Positions 43,520 to 51,748 of a stretch of DNA of 64,000 nucleotides are shown in pieces (within the stretch, counting starts at the first letter, position 1; every line of letters begins with the position of its first letter). This stretch comes from Comamonas sp. B21-038 (lineage in GTDB: Bacteria > Pseudomonadota > Gammaproteobacteria > Burkholderiales > Burkholderiaceae_C). The notes beneath the pieces are model-generated. The model made no database searches. It was not told where the DNA came from and worked only from the letters and a program-made list of their open reading frames with translations. Both the position numbers and the translations under genes were made by a program. The stretch spans positions 682,001 through 746,000 of the forward strand of contig NZ_CP092462.1 of assembly GCF_022387135.1 (NCBI RefSeq), written 5' to 3'.

Positions 43520-43999
43520 CTAGTTCCAAAGTGAGGGCTTGTTGACCATCAGGTAGTACACGCCCAGCATCGCCACAAAGGCCGGGTAGCCCAGTGCCTC
43601 CCAGCGCCCGGCCAGGCGCCGGTAGGCGTCGGGCAGCGGTTGGCCCTGGGCATCGGCCTGGGCGGCCATGTGGGCCATGCGGATTTGCATGGCGACCACC
43701 GGCAACCAGCACAGGCCCGCCAGCACATACAGCGCCATTGACAGCAGCAGCCACGGCGTATGCCAGGGCCAGCCCGCCATTGTCATCAGGGCCCAGCCGC
43801 TCAGCGGCTGGATGATGACCGCCGGCGTCGTGAACCACCAGTCAGCCCGCACCACCAGGCGGCTGACCACCGCCTGTGCCGCCACATTGCCGCTGCGGTT
43901 GGCAAAGAACATATAGAACGCCGAGCCAAAGCCGGTGCCGACCATCAGCACGCTCGACAGGATGTGCAGGGTTTTGAGCAGCAGATAGGTGTTCATCAT
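43520..43999 (-). CDS. DUF2269 family integral membrane protein
   Basis: 159 aa with four hydrophobic helices. Opens MMNTYLLLKTLHILSSVLMVGTGFGSAFYMFF, then RLVVRADWWFTTPAVIIQPLSGWALM, the DUF2269 pattern, and ends GYPAFVAMLGVYYLMVNKP. Function unknown. Its start overlaps the stop of the DoxX-like gene (ATGATGA), so it is the last gene of the operon that starts at 45863. A His-containing first helix and Trp-rich second helix hint at haem or quinone contact, which is speculation. Confidence 0.85.
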   Translation of the reverse strand: MMNTYLLLKTLHILSSVLMVGTGFGSAFYMFFANRSGNVAAQAVVSRLVVRADWWFTTPAVIIQPLSGWALMTMAGWPWHTPWLLLSMALYVLAGLCWLPVVAMQIRMAHMAAQADAQGQPLPDAYRRLAGRWEALGYPAFVAMLGVYYLMVNKPSLWN

Positions 44000-44403
44000 C
44001 CACTCCGTCCGTCGCGGGTACTGCTGTGCCACAGCAGCCACAGGGCAGCAGCAATCGGCAGGTTTTTGGACAAGGGGCCCAGCGGGTGCAGCCACAGGCC
44101 AGGCAGCAAGGCGGTGGCGGCCAGGGTCATCACCAGCATGGCGGCCAACGACGCGCCATAGGCCGCGCGCCCGGGCCGGCACAGCAGCCACAGGCCCAGC
44201 AGCAGATCCAGCGCCGCGCCGCCGCCTATCAGCCAGGCGTGAATGCCGGGTGTCTGAATGCCGCCCGCCACCAGCAACGCAGTGCTTTCGCGCTGCCAGT
44301 GCAGCAGGCTGGCGATGCCGGTCCACAACCAGACGGCAACCAGGCTCAGCCGCAGCAGCTGCAAAGGCTGCTGCGTGGACTGTGCGCGTGGCGTGGTACT
44401 CAT
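43996..44403 (-). CDS. DoxX-like membrane protein
   Basis: 135 aa, four hydrophobic segments: RLSLVAVWLWTGIASLLHW, GGAALDLLLGLWLLC, ASLAAMLVMTLAATALL and NLPIAAALWLLWH. This matches the DoxX/DoxD-like membrane family linked to thiol and sulfur redox. The C-terminal LGPLSKNLPI is a frequent feature of these proteins. Overlaps both neighbours by four bases. Next to a DCC-family protein, a common pairing. Confidence 0.8.
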   Translation of the reverse strand: MSTTPRAQSTQQPLQLLRLSLVAVWLWTGIASLLHWQRESTALLVAGGIQTPGIHAWLIGGGAALDLLLGLWLLCRPGRAAYGASLAAMLVMTLAATALLPGLWLHPLGPLSKNLPIAAALWLLWHSSTRDGRSG

Positions 44404-45329
44404 GCGCGGCTTTCGGGCGAGGGGGGAGCTGCCGGGTTGCGGATCAGCGCCAGCATCTGCCCAGGGTCGGTGGGCGCACGGCCCAACCACTGCGCCATCG
44501 GCGCCGGATCGCAGCAGTTGTCCAGCGATGCCAGCTGCAACGAGGCGCTGCACCAGGGGCTGCTGGGCACCGCATCGCCCAGCCGCGCGCTGGCCTGGGT
44601 GGCCCAGCCGGGCAGGCGCAGCTGCAGGGCCCTGCTGCGGCCGGCCTGCTGGCGCAGGCTCAGAATCATCTGTGCCATGCTGAGGCGCCGCGGCCCGCCG
44701 AGCGGCACGATGCCGGTGGTGGGGGACTGCAGCAGCCGCACCATCACCTCGGCCAGTTCGTCGACCGCGACCGGCTGAATCAGGCGCTGCTGCATCACCG
44801 CCGGCAGCACCAGCACCGGCAGCAGTGCCAGGCGCATGAACAGCTGGGTGCTGGCGCCCTGTGCGCCAATGACAATGCTGGGCCGCACGACGATGCCGTC
44901 GAGCTGGCCTTGCGCAGTCAATGCCAGCAAACGGGCATCTGCTGTGCGCTTGGTGCGCGCATAGGCGGTGTCGTTGTCGTCCACCCCCAGGGCCGAGAGC
45001 TGCATCACGCGCCGCACACCCGCCTGGGCGCAGGCCTCGAACAGTGCTTGCGGGCTGGTCTGGTGCAGAGCCTCCAGGCTGGCACCATTGGGCCCCGGCT
45101 GGTCGCGCAGGCTGCCCACGGCATTGATGACCAGGTCCACGCCTTGCAGATGGGGCAGCCAGTCGGCGGGCTGCTGCATTCTGGCAAATTGCAGTGGCGG
45201 CTGCGAGCGCCTGCTGGCCGCTATCACGCGCATGCCCTGGGCACGCAACTGGCGCGCCAGCGCCTGGCCGATAAAGCCCTGGCCGCCGCAGAGCAAGACG
45301 GTGGGTTGGGGAGCGTTGGTGTTGTGCAT
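44400..45329 (-). CDS. NAD(P)-binding epimerase-like protein
   Basis: 309 aa extended SDR/NmrA-like fold. N-terminal nucleotide motif LLCGGQGFIGQALARQLRAQGMRV; then GVDLVINAVGSLRDQPGPN and VRRVMQLSALGVDDNDTAYARTKRTADARLLA, where the Tyr-x3-Lys pair fits the SDR catalytic pair. The C-terminal part resembles complex-I-assembly or NDUFA9-like relatives. Second gene of the operon, 42 bases after the DCC protein; overlaps the DoxX-like gene. Substrate unknown. Confidence 0.86.
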   Translation of the reverse strand: MHNTNAPQPTVLLCGGQGFIGQALARQLRAQGMRVIAASRRSQPPLQFARMQQPADWLPHLQGVDLVINAVGSLRDQPGPNGASLEALHQTSPQALFEACAQAGVRRVMQLSALGVDDNDTAYARTKRTADARLLALTAQGQLDGIVVRPSIVIGAQGASTQLFMRLALLPVLVLPAVMQQRLIQPVAVDELAEVMVRLLQSPTTGIVPLGGPRRLSMAQMILSLRQQAGRSRALQLRLPGWATQASARLGDAVPSSPWCSASLQLASLDNCCDPAPMAQWLGRAPTDPGQMLALIRNPAAPPSPESRA

Positions 45330-45371
45330 GGTCTCTCCTGGTAGGCAAGGGCCTGGGTGCTTGCAGCGCTT

Positions 45372-45863
45372 TCAGCGCGGGTGGTCGATGTCGCAGGCAT
45401 CGCTGCCGCGTGCGCAGGCCGCACTGCGCGCTGCAGCCTGCCGCGCCTGGCGCCGTACCGTGCATTGCAGGCCTTGCTCCAGCACCCAGGCCATCGGGGC
45501 CAGGGGCAGGCGGTAGCGGTTGCGGGCCAGCAGCGGGTAGAGCTTGTCGAGTGCATCCGCCACCAGCGGCAGCCCGGCCAGCCGGGGCACCCAGGCCCAG
45601 CCCACGCCCAGGTAGGCGCGTGTCAGGCAGTCGACCCCGGTGTAGACCTTGCCATCGGCGTCCACGCCGTGGATGGCCTGCATCAGCGCGGCCTTGTCGG
45701 CCGGGGCCTCGCTCAGGTCGGCGGTGCTGGCGTCAATAAAGATCAGCTTGCCCGCCTGGTTGCGCAGCATCAGGTGGCGCATCTCGGCGTTGCACATGCG
45801 GCAGCTGGCGTCGTAGTAAATGGTCAGCGGGAAGCGGGTATCGGCAGTGTCACGGCTCAGCAT
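45372..45863 (-). CDS. DCC family thiol-disulfide oxidoreductase-like protein (DUF393)
   Basis: 163 aa. The DCC signature: LTIYYDASCRMCNAEMRHLMLRN, with the CRMC redox pair, then IDASTADLS and DGKVYTGVDCLTRAYLGVGWAW. Thioredoxin-like small proteins, role mostly unknown. Start at MLSRDTA: AAAGGA sits six bases before it, while the ATG two codons earlier abuts that site. First gene of the operon, with an operator 18 bases upstream of its start. Confidence 0.88.
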   Translation of the reverse strand: MLSRDTADTRFPLTIYYDASCRMCNAEMRHLMLRNQAGKLIFIDASTADLSEAPADKAALMQAIHGVDADGKVYTGVDCLTRAYLGVGWAWVPRLAGLPLVADALDKLYPLLARNRYRLPLAPMAWVLEQGLQCTVRRQARQAAARSAACARGSDACDIDHPR

Positions 45864-45880
45864 ATGCATTCCTTTCGATG

Positions 45881-45901
45881 TTTCTGTCACAACAGAAATA
45901 A
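45881..45901. promoter_or_regulatory. operator copy in front of the DCC operon
   Basis: TTTCTGT (45881-45887) and ACAGAAA (45892-45898) with a 4-base spacer, followed by TAA. It differs at only two of 21 positions from the site before the GbsR/MarR gene at 46536-46556. The regulator encoded just upstream is the obvious candidate to bind both. Confidence 0.75.
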
Positions 45902-45949
45902 TGGTGCCCAAAAAAGGCCGTTCTCGTTCAGAGTACAGCCGCTGTGTTC

Positions 45950-46510
45950 TCAGGACTTGTGCAGCGCTTCGGGCTCGTGCGCCGCAGGGCTGCCGCGCAC
46001 AAAACGCTGCACGGTGGCGCCCAGGGTCAAAATCTTGTCCAGCGTCGCAGGTGAGAGGCGCAGCATTTCGTCGCTCCAGGCGCCCAGCTTTTGCATCAGC
46101 TCCAGGGTTGCCATGATGCGGTCCTGGCCATCGGCGCTCTCGCGGGCAAAGTCGGGGCTGTTGACGAGGGACTGCAGCAGGCGGGTGGTAGGGTCGAACT
46201 CCCGCTCCTTGCGCTCCCGCACGATGGTGCGGAACAGCTCCCAGACATCGACACTGGTTTCGAAATAATCGCGCCGGTCGCCCAGCACATGCGTGACCCG
46301 CACCAGCTGCCAGGATTGCAGCTCCTTCAAGCTGTTGCTGACGTTGGAGCGCGCCACGTTCAAGGTCTCGCTCAGCTGCTCGGCATTGAGCGGCTTGCCC
46401 AGCACAAACAGCAGCGCATGGATCTGCGACACCGTGCGGTTGACGCCCCACATCGATCCCATCTCGCCCCAGTGCAGCACAAATTGTTGTTGGATGTCGG
46501 TCATTTGCAT
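45950..46510 (-). CDS. GbsR/MarR family transcriptional regulator
   Basis: 186 aa. GbsR-type winged helix: MGSMWGVNRTVSQIHALLFVLGKPLNAEQLSETLNVARSNVSNSLKELQSWQLVRVTHVLGDRRDYFET, then VDVWELFRTIVRERKEREFDPTTRLL. This group includes regulators of betaine and other stress genes. Lies 86 bases upstream of and in line with the DCC operon; near-identical palindromes lie before both, pointing to autoregulation plus control of the operon. The signal is unknown. Start may also be ATG 46504. Confidence 0.9.
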   Translation of the reverse strand: MQMTDIQQQFVLHWGEMGSMWGVNRTVSQIHALLFVLGKPLNAEQLSETLNVARSNVSNSLKELQSWQLVRVTHVLGDRRDYFETSVDVWELFRTIVRERKEREFDPTTRLLQSLVNSPDFARESADGQDRIMATLELMQKLGAWSDEMLRLSPATLDKILTLGATVQRFVRGSPAAHEPEALHKS

Positions 46511-47169
46511 GGTGTGGATTCTAGGGTTTCATTTATTTCTGTCAAGACAGAAATAAACAGGCCATGAAAAAGGCCATCGCGGTGGGATGGCCTTGGTCGG
46601 GGTGCTTGGCTGGCGGGTTGGGCGCAGGTGGAGCCAGCGCCGTCGTCAGTGCAGCAGGTTGTTGCCGGGGCCTGGGGCTGCACGCGGAAGAAGCCGGTGC
46701 CGCAGGTGCCTGTGCCAATCTCTTCTTCCGTCGCCTCGCGCACACCGGCCACCTGGATGTCCAGGCGAATGGCGATGCCGGCCAGCGGATGGTTGCCGTC
46801 CAGCACCACATGCTCGGGGTAGAGCTCGGTGACGGTGTAGATCATGTCGCGCGGAGCATCAGGGTTGGTGCCCTGGGGCAGCGCATGGCCTTCGATGGTC
46901 ATGCCTTCTTCCAGATCCGGCGGGAACAGCGAGCGCGATTCGAGGAAGACCTTTTCCTCGTCGTAGTCGCCAAAGGCGTCTTCGGGCTCCAGGTGCAGCT
47001 GCACGCGGCTACCGACGGTATGGCCTTGCAGTGCCTGCTCCACGCGGGCCAGCAAATCCTGGCCTCCGACGAGGAACTCCACGGGCTCGTCGAGCACGTC
47101 CAGGGTTTCGCCCAAGGTGTCTTTCAGCGTCCAGGTCAGTGCGACCACGCATTGATCAGTGATTTCCAT
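46501..47169 (-). CDS. SlyD-like FKBP peptidyl-prolyl isomerase with unusual tail
   Basis: 222 aa. Residues 1-150 are SlyD-type FKBP: VVALTWTLKDTLGETLDVLDEPVEFLVGGQDLLARVEQALQG, the insert-in-flap domain with EPEDAFGDYDEEKVF, and VLDGNHPLAGIAIRLDIQVAGVREATEEEI. The tail has a few metal-ligand Cys (CGTG, TTCCTDDGAGSTC) as in SlyD. The last 40 or so residues (PRPRPSHRDGLFHGLFISVLTEINET...) are encoded across a hairpin and the GbsR operator and overlap the next gene by ten bases, which is odd for a true coding end. The real 3' end may be earlier through a frameshift. Confidence 0.85.
   Translation of the reverse strand: MEITDQCVVALTWTLKDTLGETLDVLDEPVEFLVGGQDLLARVEQALQGHTVGSRVQLHLEPEDAFGDYDEEKVFLESRSLFPPDLEEGMTIEGHALPQGTNPDAPRDMIYTVTELYPEHVVLDGNHPLAGIAIRLDIQVAGVREATEEEIGTGTCGTGFFRVQPQAPATTCCTDDGAGSTCAQPASQAPRPRPSHRDGLFHGLFISVLTEINETLESTPCK
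46532..46557. promoter_or_regulatory. operator in front of the GbsR/MarR gene
   Basis: Perfect 12-bp arms TTTATTTCTGTC (46532-46543) and GACAGAAATAAA (46546-46557) around AA, 22 bases before the regulator start. Also lies within the 3' end of the open slyD-like frame. Confidence 0.8.
46566..46594 (-). terminator. terminator-like hairpin inside the 3' end of the slyD-like frame
   Basis: On the minus strand AAGGCCATC pairs with GATGGCCTT (plus-strand arms 46570-46578 and 46586-46594), followed by TTTTT. It looks like the end of the slyD transcript but sits about 65 bases before the frame's stop. Confidence 0.55.
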
Positions 47170-47222
47170 AGGACAATTGTCGCAGTTTGGGCCCGGGTGC
47201 CCAGAGGATCACCGAGAAAGCC

Positions 47223-48374
47223 ATGCAAATCGAACAAGCACTGCCTCTGCTGGGGGGCATCTCTCCGGCCCAGTTCATGCGCCGTTACTGGCAGAAAAAG
47301 CCGCTGCTGGTGCGCGGTGCCGTCAGCGACTGGAAAGACCTGCAGTTGCCGCTGCCGCGCGCCCAGCTGTTTGAGCTGGCCGGCGAGGAGGGTGTGGAGT
47401 CGCGCCTGATCCAGCACAAGGCGGGCGCCTGGAGTGTCAAGCACGGCCCGTTCAGCCGCCGCGCCATCCCCTCGCTCAAGACGCCGGAGTGGACCTTGCT
47501 GCTGCAAGGCCTCGATTTGCACAGCGACGCCGCCCATGCGCTGCTGCAGCGTTTTGCCTTTGTGCCGGCCGCACGCCTGGACGACTTGATGGTGAGCTAT
47601 GCCAGCGATGGCGGCGGCGTGGGCCCGCATTTCGACAGCTATGACGTATTCCTGCTGCAGGCCCATGGCAAGCGCCGCTGGCGCATCGGCAAGCAAAAGA
47701 ACCTGGCGCTCAAGGAAGGCATACCGCTCAAGATCCTGGCCGAGTTCGAAGCCCAGGAGGAGTATGTGCTTGAGCCCGGCGACATGCTTTACCTGCCGCC
47801 GCGCTACGCGCATGACGGCGTGGCCGAAGGCGAGTGCATGACCTACTCGATCGGCTTTCGCTCCCCGGCGCAGCAGGAGCTGGCCGGCGAGCTGCTGATG
47901 CGCATGTCCGAGGGTGACGAGATGGATGGCGAGGTCAATGCCAAGGCCGCCTCGCCGATCTACCAGGATCCCAAGCAGACGGCGGTGCAGGCACCGGGCG
48001 CCATTCCGCCAGCAATGCTGGACTTTGCCCGCGCGGCCATCGAAAAGCGCCTGGCCGAGCCGCTGGCGCTGGCCCGCGCGCTGGGCGAGTCACTGACCGA
48101 GCCCAAGGCCAACGTCTGGTTCGAGCCCGAGGACTCGCCGGCGATGCTCGAAGCCGTGGCCCTGGACCGCAAGACCCGCATGATGTACGACGAGCACCAT
48201 GTGTTCATCAATGGCGAAAGCTACCGCGCCGCTGGCCGTGACTTCAGCCTGATGAAGAAGCTGGCCGATGGCCGCCACCTGGACCGCCGCGATATCAGCG
48301 GTGCCAGTGACGATGCCTTGCAGCTGCTGTCGCAATGGTGCGAGGACGGCTGGGCCCACGCGGTGCCGCAGTGA
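47223..48374 (+). CDS. JmjC-type ribosomal oxygenase (RoxA/YcfD family)
   Basis: 383 aa Fe(II)/2-oxoglutarate cupin oxygenase; the family hydroxylates an Arg of ribosomal protein L16. Iron facial triad: His136 and Asp138 in GPHFDSYDVFLLQ, His197 in LPPRYAHDG. N-terminal GISPAQFMRRYWQKKPLLVRGAV is typical of this family. The C-terminal dimerisation/winged region runs from about residue 260. Start at MQIEQAL. Overlaps the next gene by one base. Confidence 0.92.
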   Translation: MQIEQALPLLGGISPAQFMRRYWQKKPLLVRGAVSDWKDLQLPLPRAQLFELAGEEGVESRLIQHKAGAWSVKHGPFSRRAIPSLKTPEWTLLLQGLDLHSDAAHALLQRFAFVPAARLDDLMVSYASDGGGVGPHFDSYDVFLLQAHGKRRWRIGKQKNLALKEGIPLKILAEFEAQEEYVLEPGDMLYLPPRYAHDGVAEGECMTYSIGFRSPAQQELAGELLMRMSEGDEMDGEVNAKAASPIYQDPKQTAVQAPGAIPPAMLDFARAAIEKRLAEPLALARALGESLTEPKANVWFEPEDSPAMLEAVALDRKTRMMYDEHHVFINGESYRAAGRDFSLMKKLADGRHLDRRDISGASDDALQLLSQWCEDGWAHAVPQ

Positions 48375-48898
48375 TGGGCAGCGGCGTCCCTGCACCTGCG
48401 GCGTGGCAGCCCGCCGAAGGCCTGAGCGGCCGCTTTGAGGGCCGGGCAGCCTTTGATGCGCAGCTGCAGTACTTTCTGCAGAATGCGGCCGCGCAGGGCT
48501 GGCGCCAGATCATCGTGGCCGATGCGGATTTTGCCGACTGGGCCTGGGGCAGCGCCGATGCAGTGGAGCTGCTGCACCAGTGGGCACGGCAGGGCGGGCA
48601 GATGACGGTGCTGGCCCACCGCTTTGACCGGCTGGTGCAGCGCCACCCGCGCTGGGTGCAATGGCGCAAGACCTGGGACCACCGCCTGCAGTGCCGGCGG
48701 CTGCTGAGCCGCGATGTGGCGCAAGTCCCCAGTGCGCTGTGGTCGCCGCAGTGGGCGGTGCAGCGCCTGGATGTGGCGCGCTGTGTGGGTGTGGCCAGCG
48801 CCGAGCGCAGTGCCATCGTGCCGGTGGGCGAGCGTTTGCAGGAGTGGATTCGCTCCGCCAGCACGCCGGATTTTGCGGCGACCGTACTGGGTTTGTAG
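48374..48898 (+). CDS. DUF7931-type hypothetical protein
   Basis: 174 aa, function unknown. It resembles the small protein commonly found after the RoxA-type oxygenase gene in Burkholderiales and reported as DUF7931. Features: FEGRAAFDAQLQYFLQNAAAQGWRQIIVADADFADW, LLHQWARQGGQMTVLAHRFDRLVQRHPRWVQWRKTWDHRL, weakly reminiscent of phospholipase-D-like or nuclease-fold pieces but without HKD motifs. Start ATG shares a base with the preceding stop (TGATG), so the pair is translationally coupled. Confidence 0.82.
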   Translation: MGSGVPAPAAWQPAEGLSGRFEGRAAFDAQLQYFLQNAAAQGWRQIIVADADFADWAWGSADAVELLHQWARQGGQMTVLAHRFDRLVQRHPRWVQWRKTWDHRLQCRRLLSRDVAQVPSALWSPQWAVQRLDVARCVGVASAERSAIVPVGERLQEWIRSASTPDFAATVLGL

Positions 48899-49033
48899 GC
48901 CATTGTTGACAACCGTGTCTTTCGTTGCTGGCCGGCAACGTTGCAGGGGCTGTTAGCATAGGCATGCGGCCCGGGTAATCCCTATAATTCATTCCAGACG
49001 CTGAGGCGTTATTACTTTGTGCTACGCACCCTT

Positions 49034-49060
49034 GGCCGGAGCGCTTTGCTTGCTCCGGCC
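49034..49060 (+). promoter_or_regulatory. 5' leader hairpin of Ala-rich lipoprotein gene
   Basis: GGCCGGAGC (49034-49042) pairs with GCTCCGGCC (49052-49060) over a 9-base loop, about 40 bases before the ATG and downstream of a TATAAT-like -10 at 48983-48988. No T-run, so an mRNA leader structure is more likely than a terminator. Confidence 0.5.
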
Positions 49061-49097
49061 CGTTCCACAAGAATCCACCGTCGTTAGGAATACCGAA

Positions 49098-49493
49098 ATG
49101 AAGAAATCCCTTGTTATCGCATCGTTGATGGCTGCTGTTGCTCTGGCTGCTTGCGGCAAGAAGGAAGAAGCTGCTGTGCCAGCACCAGCACCTGCGCCCG
49201 TGGAAGCGCCAGCACCGGCACCTGCCCCCGCTGTTGAAGCTGCCAAGGACGCCGCCAACGCTGCTGCTGACGCTGCCAAGGATGCTGCTGCCGATGCCAG
49301 CGCTGCTGCTTCGAAGGCCGCAGATGCCACCAAGGAAGCCGCCGGCAATGCTGCTGATGCGACCAAGGACGCTGCCCACAACGCAGCTGACGCTGCCAAG
49401 GATGCGGGCGCTGCCGCTGCGGATGCTGCCAAGGCCGCTGCCGATGCTGCTTCCAACGCTGCTACCGCTGCCAAGGAATCGGTGAGCAAGTAA
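49098..49493 (+). CDS. Ala/Lys-rich repeat lipoprotein
   Basis: 131 aa. Lipoprotein signal MKKSLVIASLMAAVALAAC with lipobox ALAAC, Cys19. A Pro-Ala stretch (residues 28-50) follows, then 80 residues of repeated AADAAKDAA-type units (AAD, AAK, ATKEAA) with regular Asp and Lys spacing. The repeat should form one long amphipathic helix, like LEA-type or Lpp-like helical proteins. Probably an envelope spacer or desiccation-type protein; role not known. Ribosome site TTAGGA; strong terminator after it. Confidence 0.85.
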   Translation: MKKSLVIASLMAAVALAACGKKEEAAVPAPAPAPVEAPAPAPAPAVEAAKDAANAAADAAKDAAADASAAASKAADATKEAAGNAADATKDAAHNAADAAKDAGAAAADAAKAAADAASNAATAAKESVSK

Positions 49494-49551
49494 GCGCTGA
49501 GCCGCTGGCCTGGGGTGACCACCGGGCCGGCGCTGCTGATCCGCCTGAACG

Positions 49552-49577
49552 AGCCCGTGCTTTGCACGGGCTTTTTT
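49552..49577 (+). terminator. intrinsic terminator after lipoprotein
   Basis: AGCCCGTGC (49552-49560), loop TTT, GCACGGGCT (49564-49572), then a T-run. Confidence 0.93.
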
Positions 49578-49638
49578 GTGGGGGCGCGGGGCTGGGGGGC
49601 CTGCTGCTAAGGCCCTTCAGCGGCCGCCGGCGCCGATG

Positions 49639-49666
49639 AAAAAAGCCACTGCGCATGCGCAGTGGC
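49639..49666 (-). terminator. intrinsic terminator of dapA-bamC
   Basis: GCCACTGCGC (49645-49654) pairs with GCGCAGTGGC (49657-49666); on the minus strand T6 follows. 40 bases past the bamC stop. Confidence 0.9.
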
Positions 49667-49705
49667 CTCGGAGGCTGTACACGGCCCAACGGGCCGGGCA
49701 GGGCA

Positions 49706-50818
49706 TCACTTCATGTCGTCTGCCAGTACCTTGAGAATGCGCTGTGCATTCGCCGAGGTATCTGCCTTGCCGCTCTCGTTGAGCACGGTGACGTTGCTGG
49801 TATTGGCCTCGCTCTTGACCTGGATGCGGTACTTGATCGGGTCCGGTGCATCCGGGTTGCGGTTGAAAATCTTGGCAAAGAAACCGTCGGGCTTCTTGTT
49901 CAGATCGGTCGGGTCGATGTAGCGCACGAAGTACACGCCTTGGCTGCGGTCGCGGTCCTCGACGGTGAAGCCGGTGCGGTCCAGCGCCAGGCCCACGCGG
50001 CGCCAGGTGCGGTCAAACGGATCGCTGACCTGCAGCAGTGGCGAGCCGTCGGCTGCGGTGGCGATCTTGGAGGTGCTGACAGGGGCCAGCGGCGCAGCAG
50101 CAATCGCCTTGGACTGCTCTTCGCTCACGCCCAGCTTGACCATGATGCGGCGCAGGAATTCGGTCTCCAGCTCGGGATCGGCCTTGCGGGGCTGCCAGAT
50201 GGTGCTGTCCTTTTCCTTGTTGGAGTAGACCTCTTCCATGCCGCGGTGGCTGACATAGACTTCGGTCTTGCCATCAGGGCGGCGCTCGATACGGGTGCGG
50301 AACTTGTCCTGCTCGCCGGTCGAGTAGATCGAGTCGAACACCTTGCCAATGGAGCGGCGGATGAAATCCTGCGGCAGCTTGGCGCGGTTTTCGGCCCAGT
50401 CGGTTTCCATGATGCCGATATCGGGGCGCTCAATGGTCAGTGCAAAGCCATTTTCCTGCCAGAAATCCTTGACCGGCTCCCAGATCTTGTCTGCGGGGCG
50501 GTCGATCACCAGCCAGCGCTGGTTGCCATCGCGCTCGATCTGCACGTCGCCAATCTGCGAGGCAGCCGTGTTGGCCGTGCCCTTGGGTGCAGCATCCTTT
50601 TGCACCTGGTAGGCCGCAGCCGAAACGGTGCCGCCAGGCACGACATAGCGCGAGTCCTTGGACAGCTGGGTGAGGTCCGGAGGGACTTCCAGCGTTGGTC
50701 CTTTGGAGGCGCTCTTGTAGTCGATCTTGTCGCCTTCGAGAATATTGCCGGTACCGCAAGCGGCCAAAGTGACAGACAGGCTCAGCACGCTGAGTTTTGC
50801 GAGGGAATTCACGTTCAA
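49706..50818 (-). CDS. bamC: outer membrane assembly lipoprotein BamC
   Basis: 370 aa. Lipoprotein signal MNVNSLAKLSVLSLSVTLAAC with lipobox TLAAC (Cys21). The unstructured N-terminal segment LEGDKIDYKSASKGPTLEVPPDLTQLSKDSRY is the BamC signature that contacts BamD. Two helix-grip domains follow (about residues 95-190 and 250-365). Part of the BAM complex that inserts outer-membrane beta-barrels. It follows dapA by 33 bases; this dapA-bamC order is conserved across beta- and gammaproteobacteria. Confidence 0.96.
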   Translation of the reverse strand: MNVNSLAKLSVLSLSVTLAACGTGNILEGDKIDYKSASKGPTLEVPPDLTQLSKDSRYVVPGGTVSAAAYQVQKDAAPKGTANTAASQIGDVQIERDGNQRWLVIDRPADKIWEPVKDFWQENGFALTIERPDIGIMETDWAENRAKLPQDFIRRSIGKVFDSIYSTGEQDKFRTRIERRPDGKTEVYVSHRGMEEVYSNKEKDSTIWQPRKADPELETEFLRRIMVKLGVSEEQSKAIAAAPLAPVSTSKIATAADGSPLLQVSDPFDRTWRRVGLALDRTGFTVEDRDRSQGVYFVRYIDPTDLNKKPDGFFAKIFNRNPDAPDPIKYRIQVKSEANTSNVTVLNESGKADTSANAQRILKVLADDMK

Positions 50819-50851
50819 ATCCTTAACAGAGGCAACGCGCGGATGATTGCT

Positions 50852-51748
50852 TTAGAGCAAGGAGGCTCCGCGCATGGCAGCTTCCACCGTGCCATGCAGA
50901 CCGGCGGAAAGCTCGGTCATCGGCAGGCGCAGGGTTGGGCCACACAGGCCCATCTTGTTGGCCGCCCACTTTACCGGAATGGGGTTGGCCTCCAAGAAGA
51001 GGGCTTTATGCAGCGGCAGCAGTTTATTCTGAATTTCCATAGCCCGACCAACATCCTTGGCAATTGCTGCCTGGCATAGCTGGCTCATCAGGCGCGGCGC
51101 GATGTTGGCGGTAACGCTGACGTTGCCGTGTCCGCCGCACAGCATCAGCGCCACTGCGGTGGGGTCATCGCCCGAGTAGATGCCAAAGCCAGCTGGTGCA
51201 TCCTTGATCAGCCACTGGGCGCGCTCGATGTTGCCGGTGGCTTCCTTGATGCCGACGATGCCGGGCACTTCGGCCAGACGCAGGACGGTGTCGTGCTGCA
51301 TGTCGGCCACGCTGCGGCCGGGCACGTTGTAGAGGAAGATAGGCAGGTCGCCCACCGCTTCGGCAATCGCCTTGAAGTGCTGGAACTGGCCTTCCTGGGT
51401 TGGCTTGTTGTAGTAGGGCACGACCTGCAACTGGCTGTCGGCACCCACGCTCCTGGCGTACTTGGCCAGGGTGATGGCCTCGTGGGTGGAGTTGGCACCA
51501 CAGCCAGCCATGATGGGCACGCGCTTGTTGGCCTGTTCGACGGCAACACGGATGATCTCCATGTGTTCTTCGACGGTGACTGTGGGCGACTCGCCGGTGG
51601 TGCCCACCACGCCGATGCAGTTGGTGCCCTCGGCGATATGCCAGTCGATCAGTTTTCGCAGGCTTGCATAGTCCACGCTGCCATCGGCATGCAAGGGGGT
51701 GATCAGGGCAACAATACTACCGGTCAATGGAACACTGGTGGAAGTCAT
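50852..51748 (-). CDS. dapA: 4-hydroxy-tetrahydrodipicolinate synthase
   Basis: 298 aa. First step of lysine/diaminopimelate synthesis: pyruvate plus aspartate semialdehyde. The TIM-barrel motifs are [38 protein letters not shown] with the catalytic Tyr, and [11 protein letters not shown] with the Schiff-base Lys168. Start at MTSTSVPL; a frame extending to 51841 adds 31 residues without family support. First gene of the dapA-bamC operon, divergent from lgt over an AT-rich promoter region. Confidence 0.97.
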   Translation of the reverse strand: MTSTSVPLTGSIVALITPLHADGSVDYASLRKLIDWHIAEGTNCIGVVGTTGESPTVTVEEHMEIIRVAVEQANKRVPIMAGCGANSTHEAITLAKYARSVGADSQLQVVPYYNKPTQEGQFQHFKAIAEAVGDLPIFLYNVPGRSVADMQHDTVLRLAEVPGIVGIKEATGNIERAQWLIKDAPAGFGIYSGDDPTAVALMLCGGHGNVSVTANIAPRLMSQLCQAAIAKDVGRAMEIQNKLLPLHKALFLEANPIPVKWAANKMGLCGPTLRLPMTELSAGLHGTVEAAMRGASLL

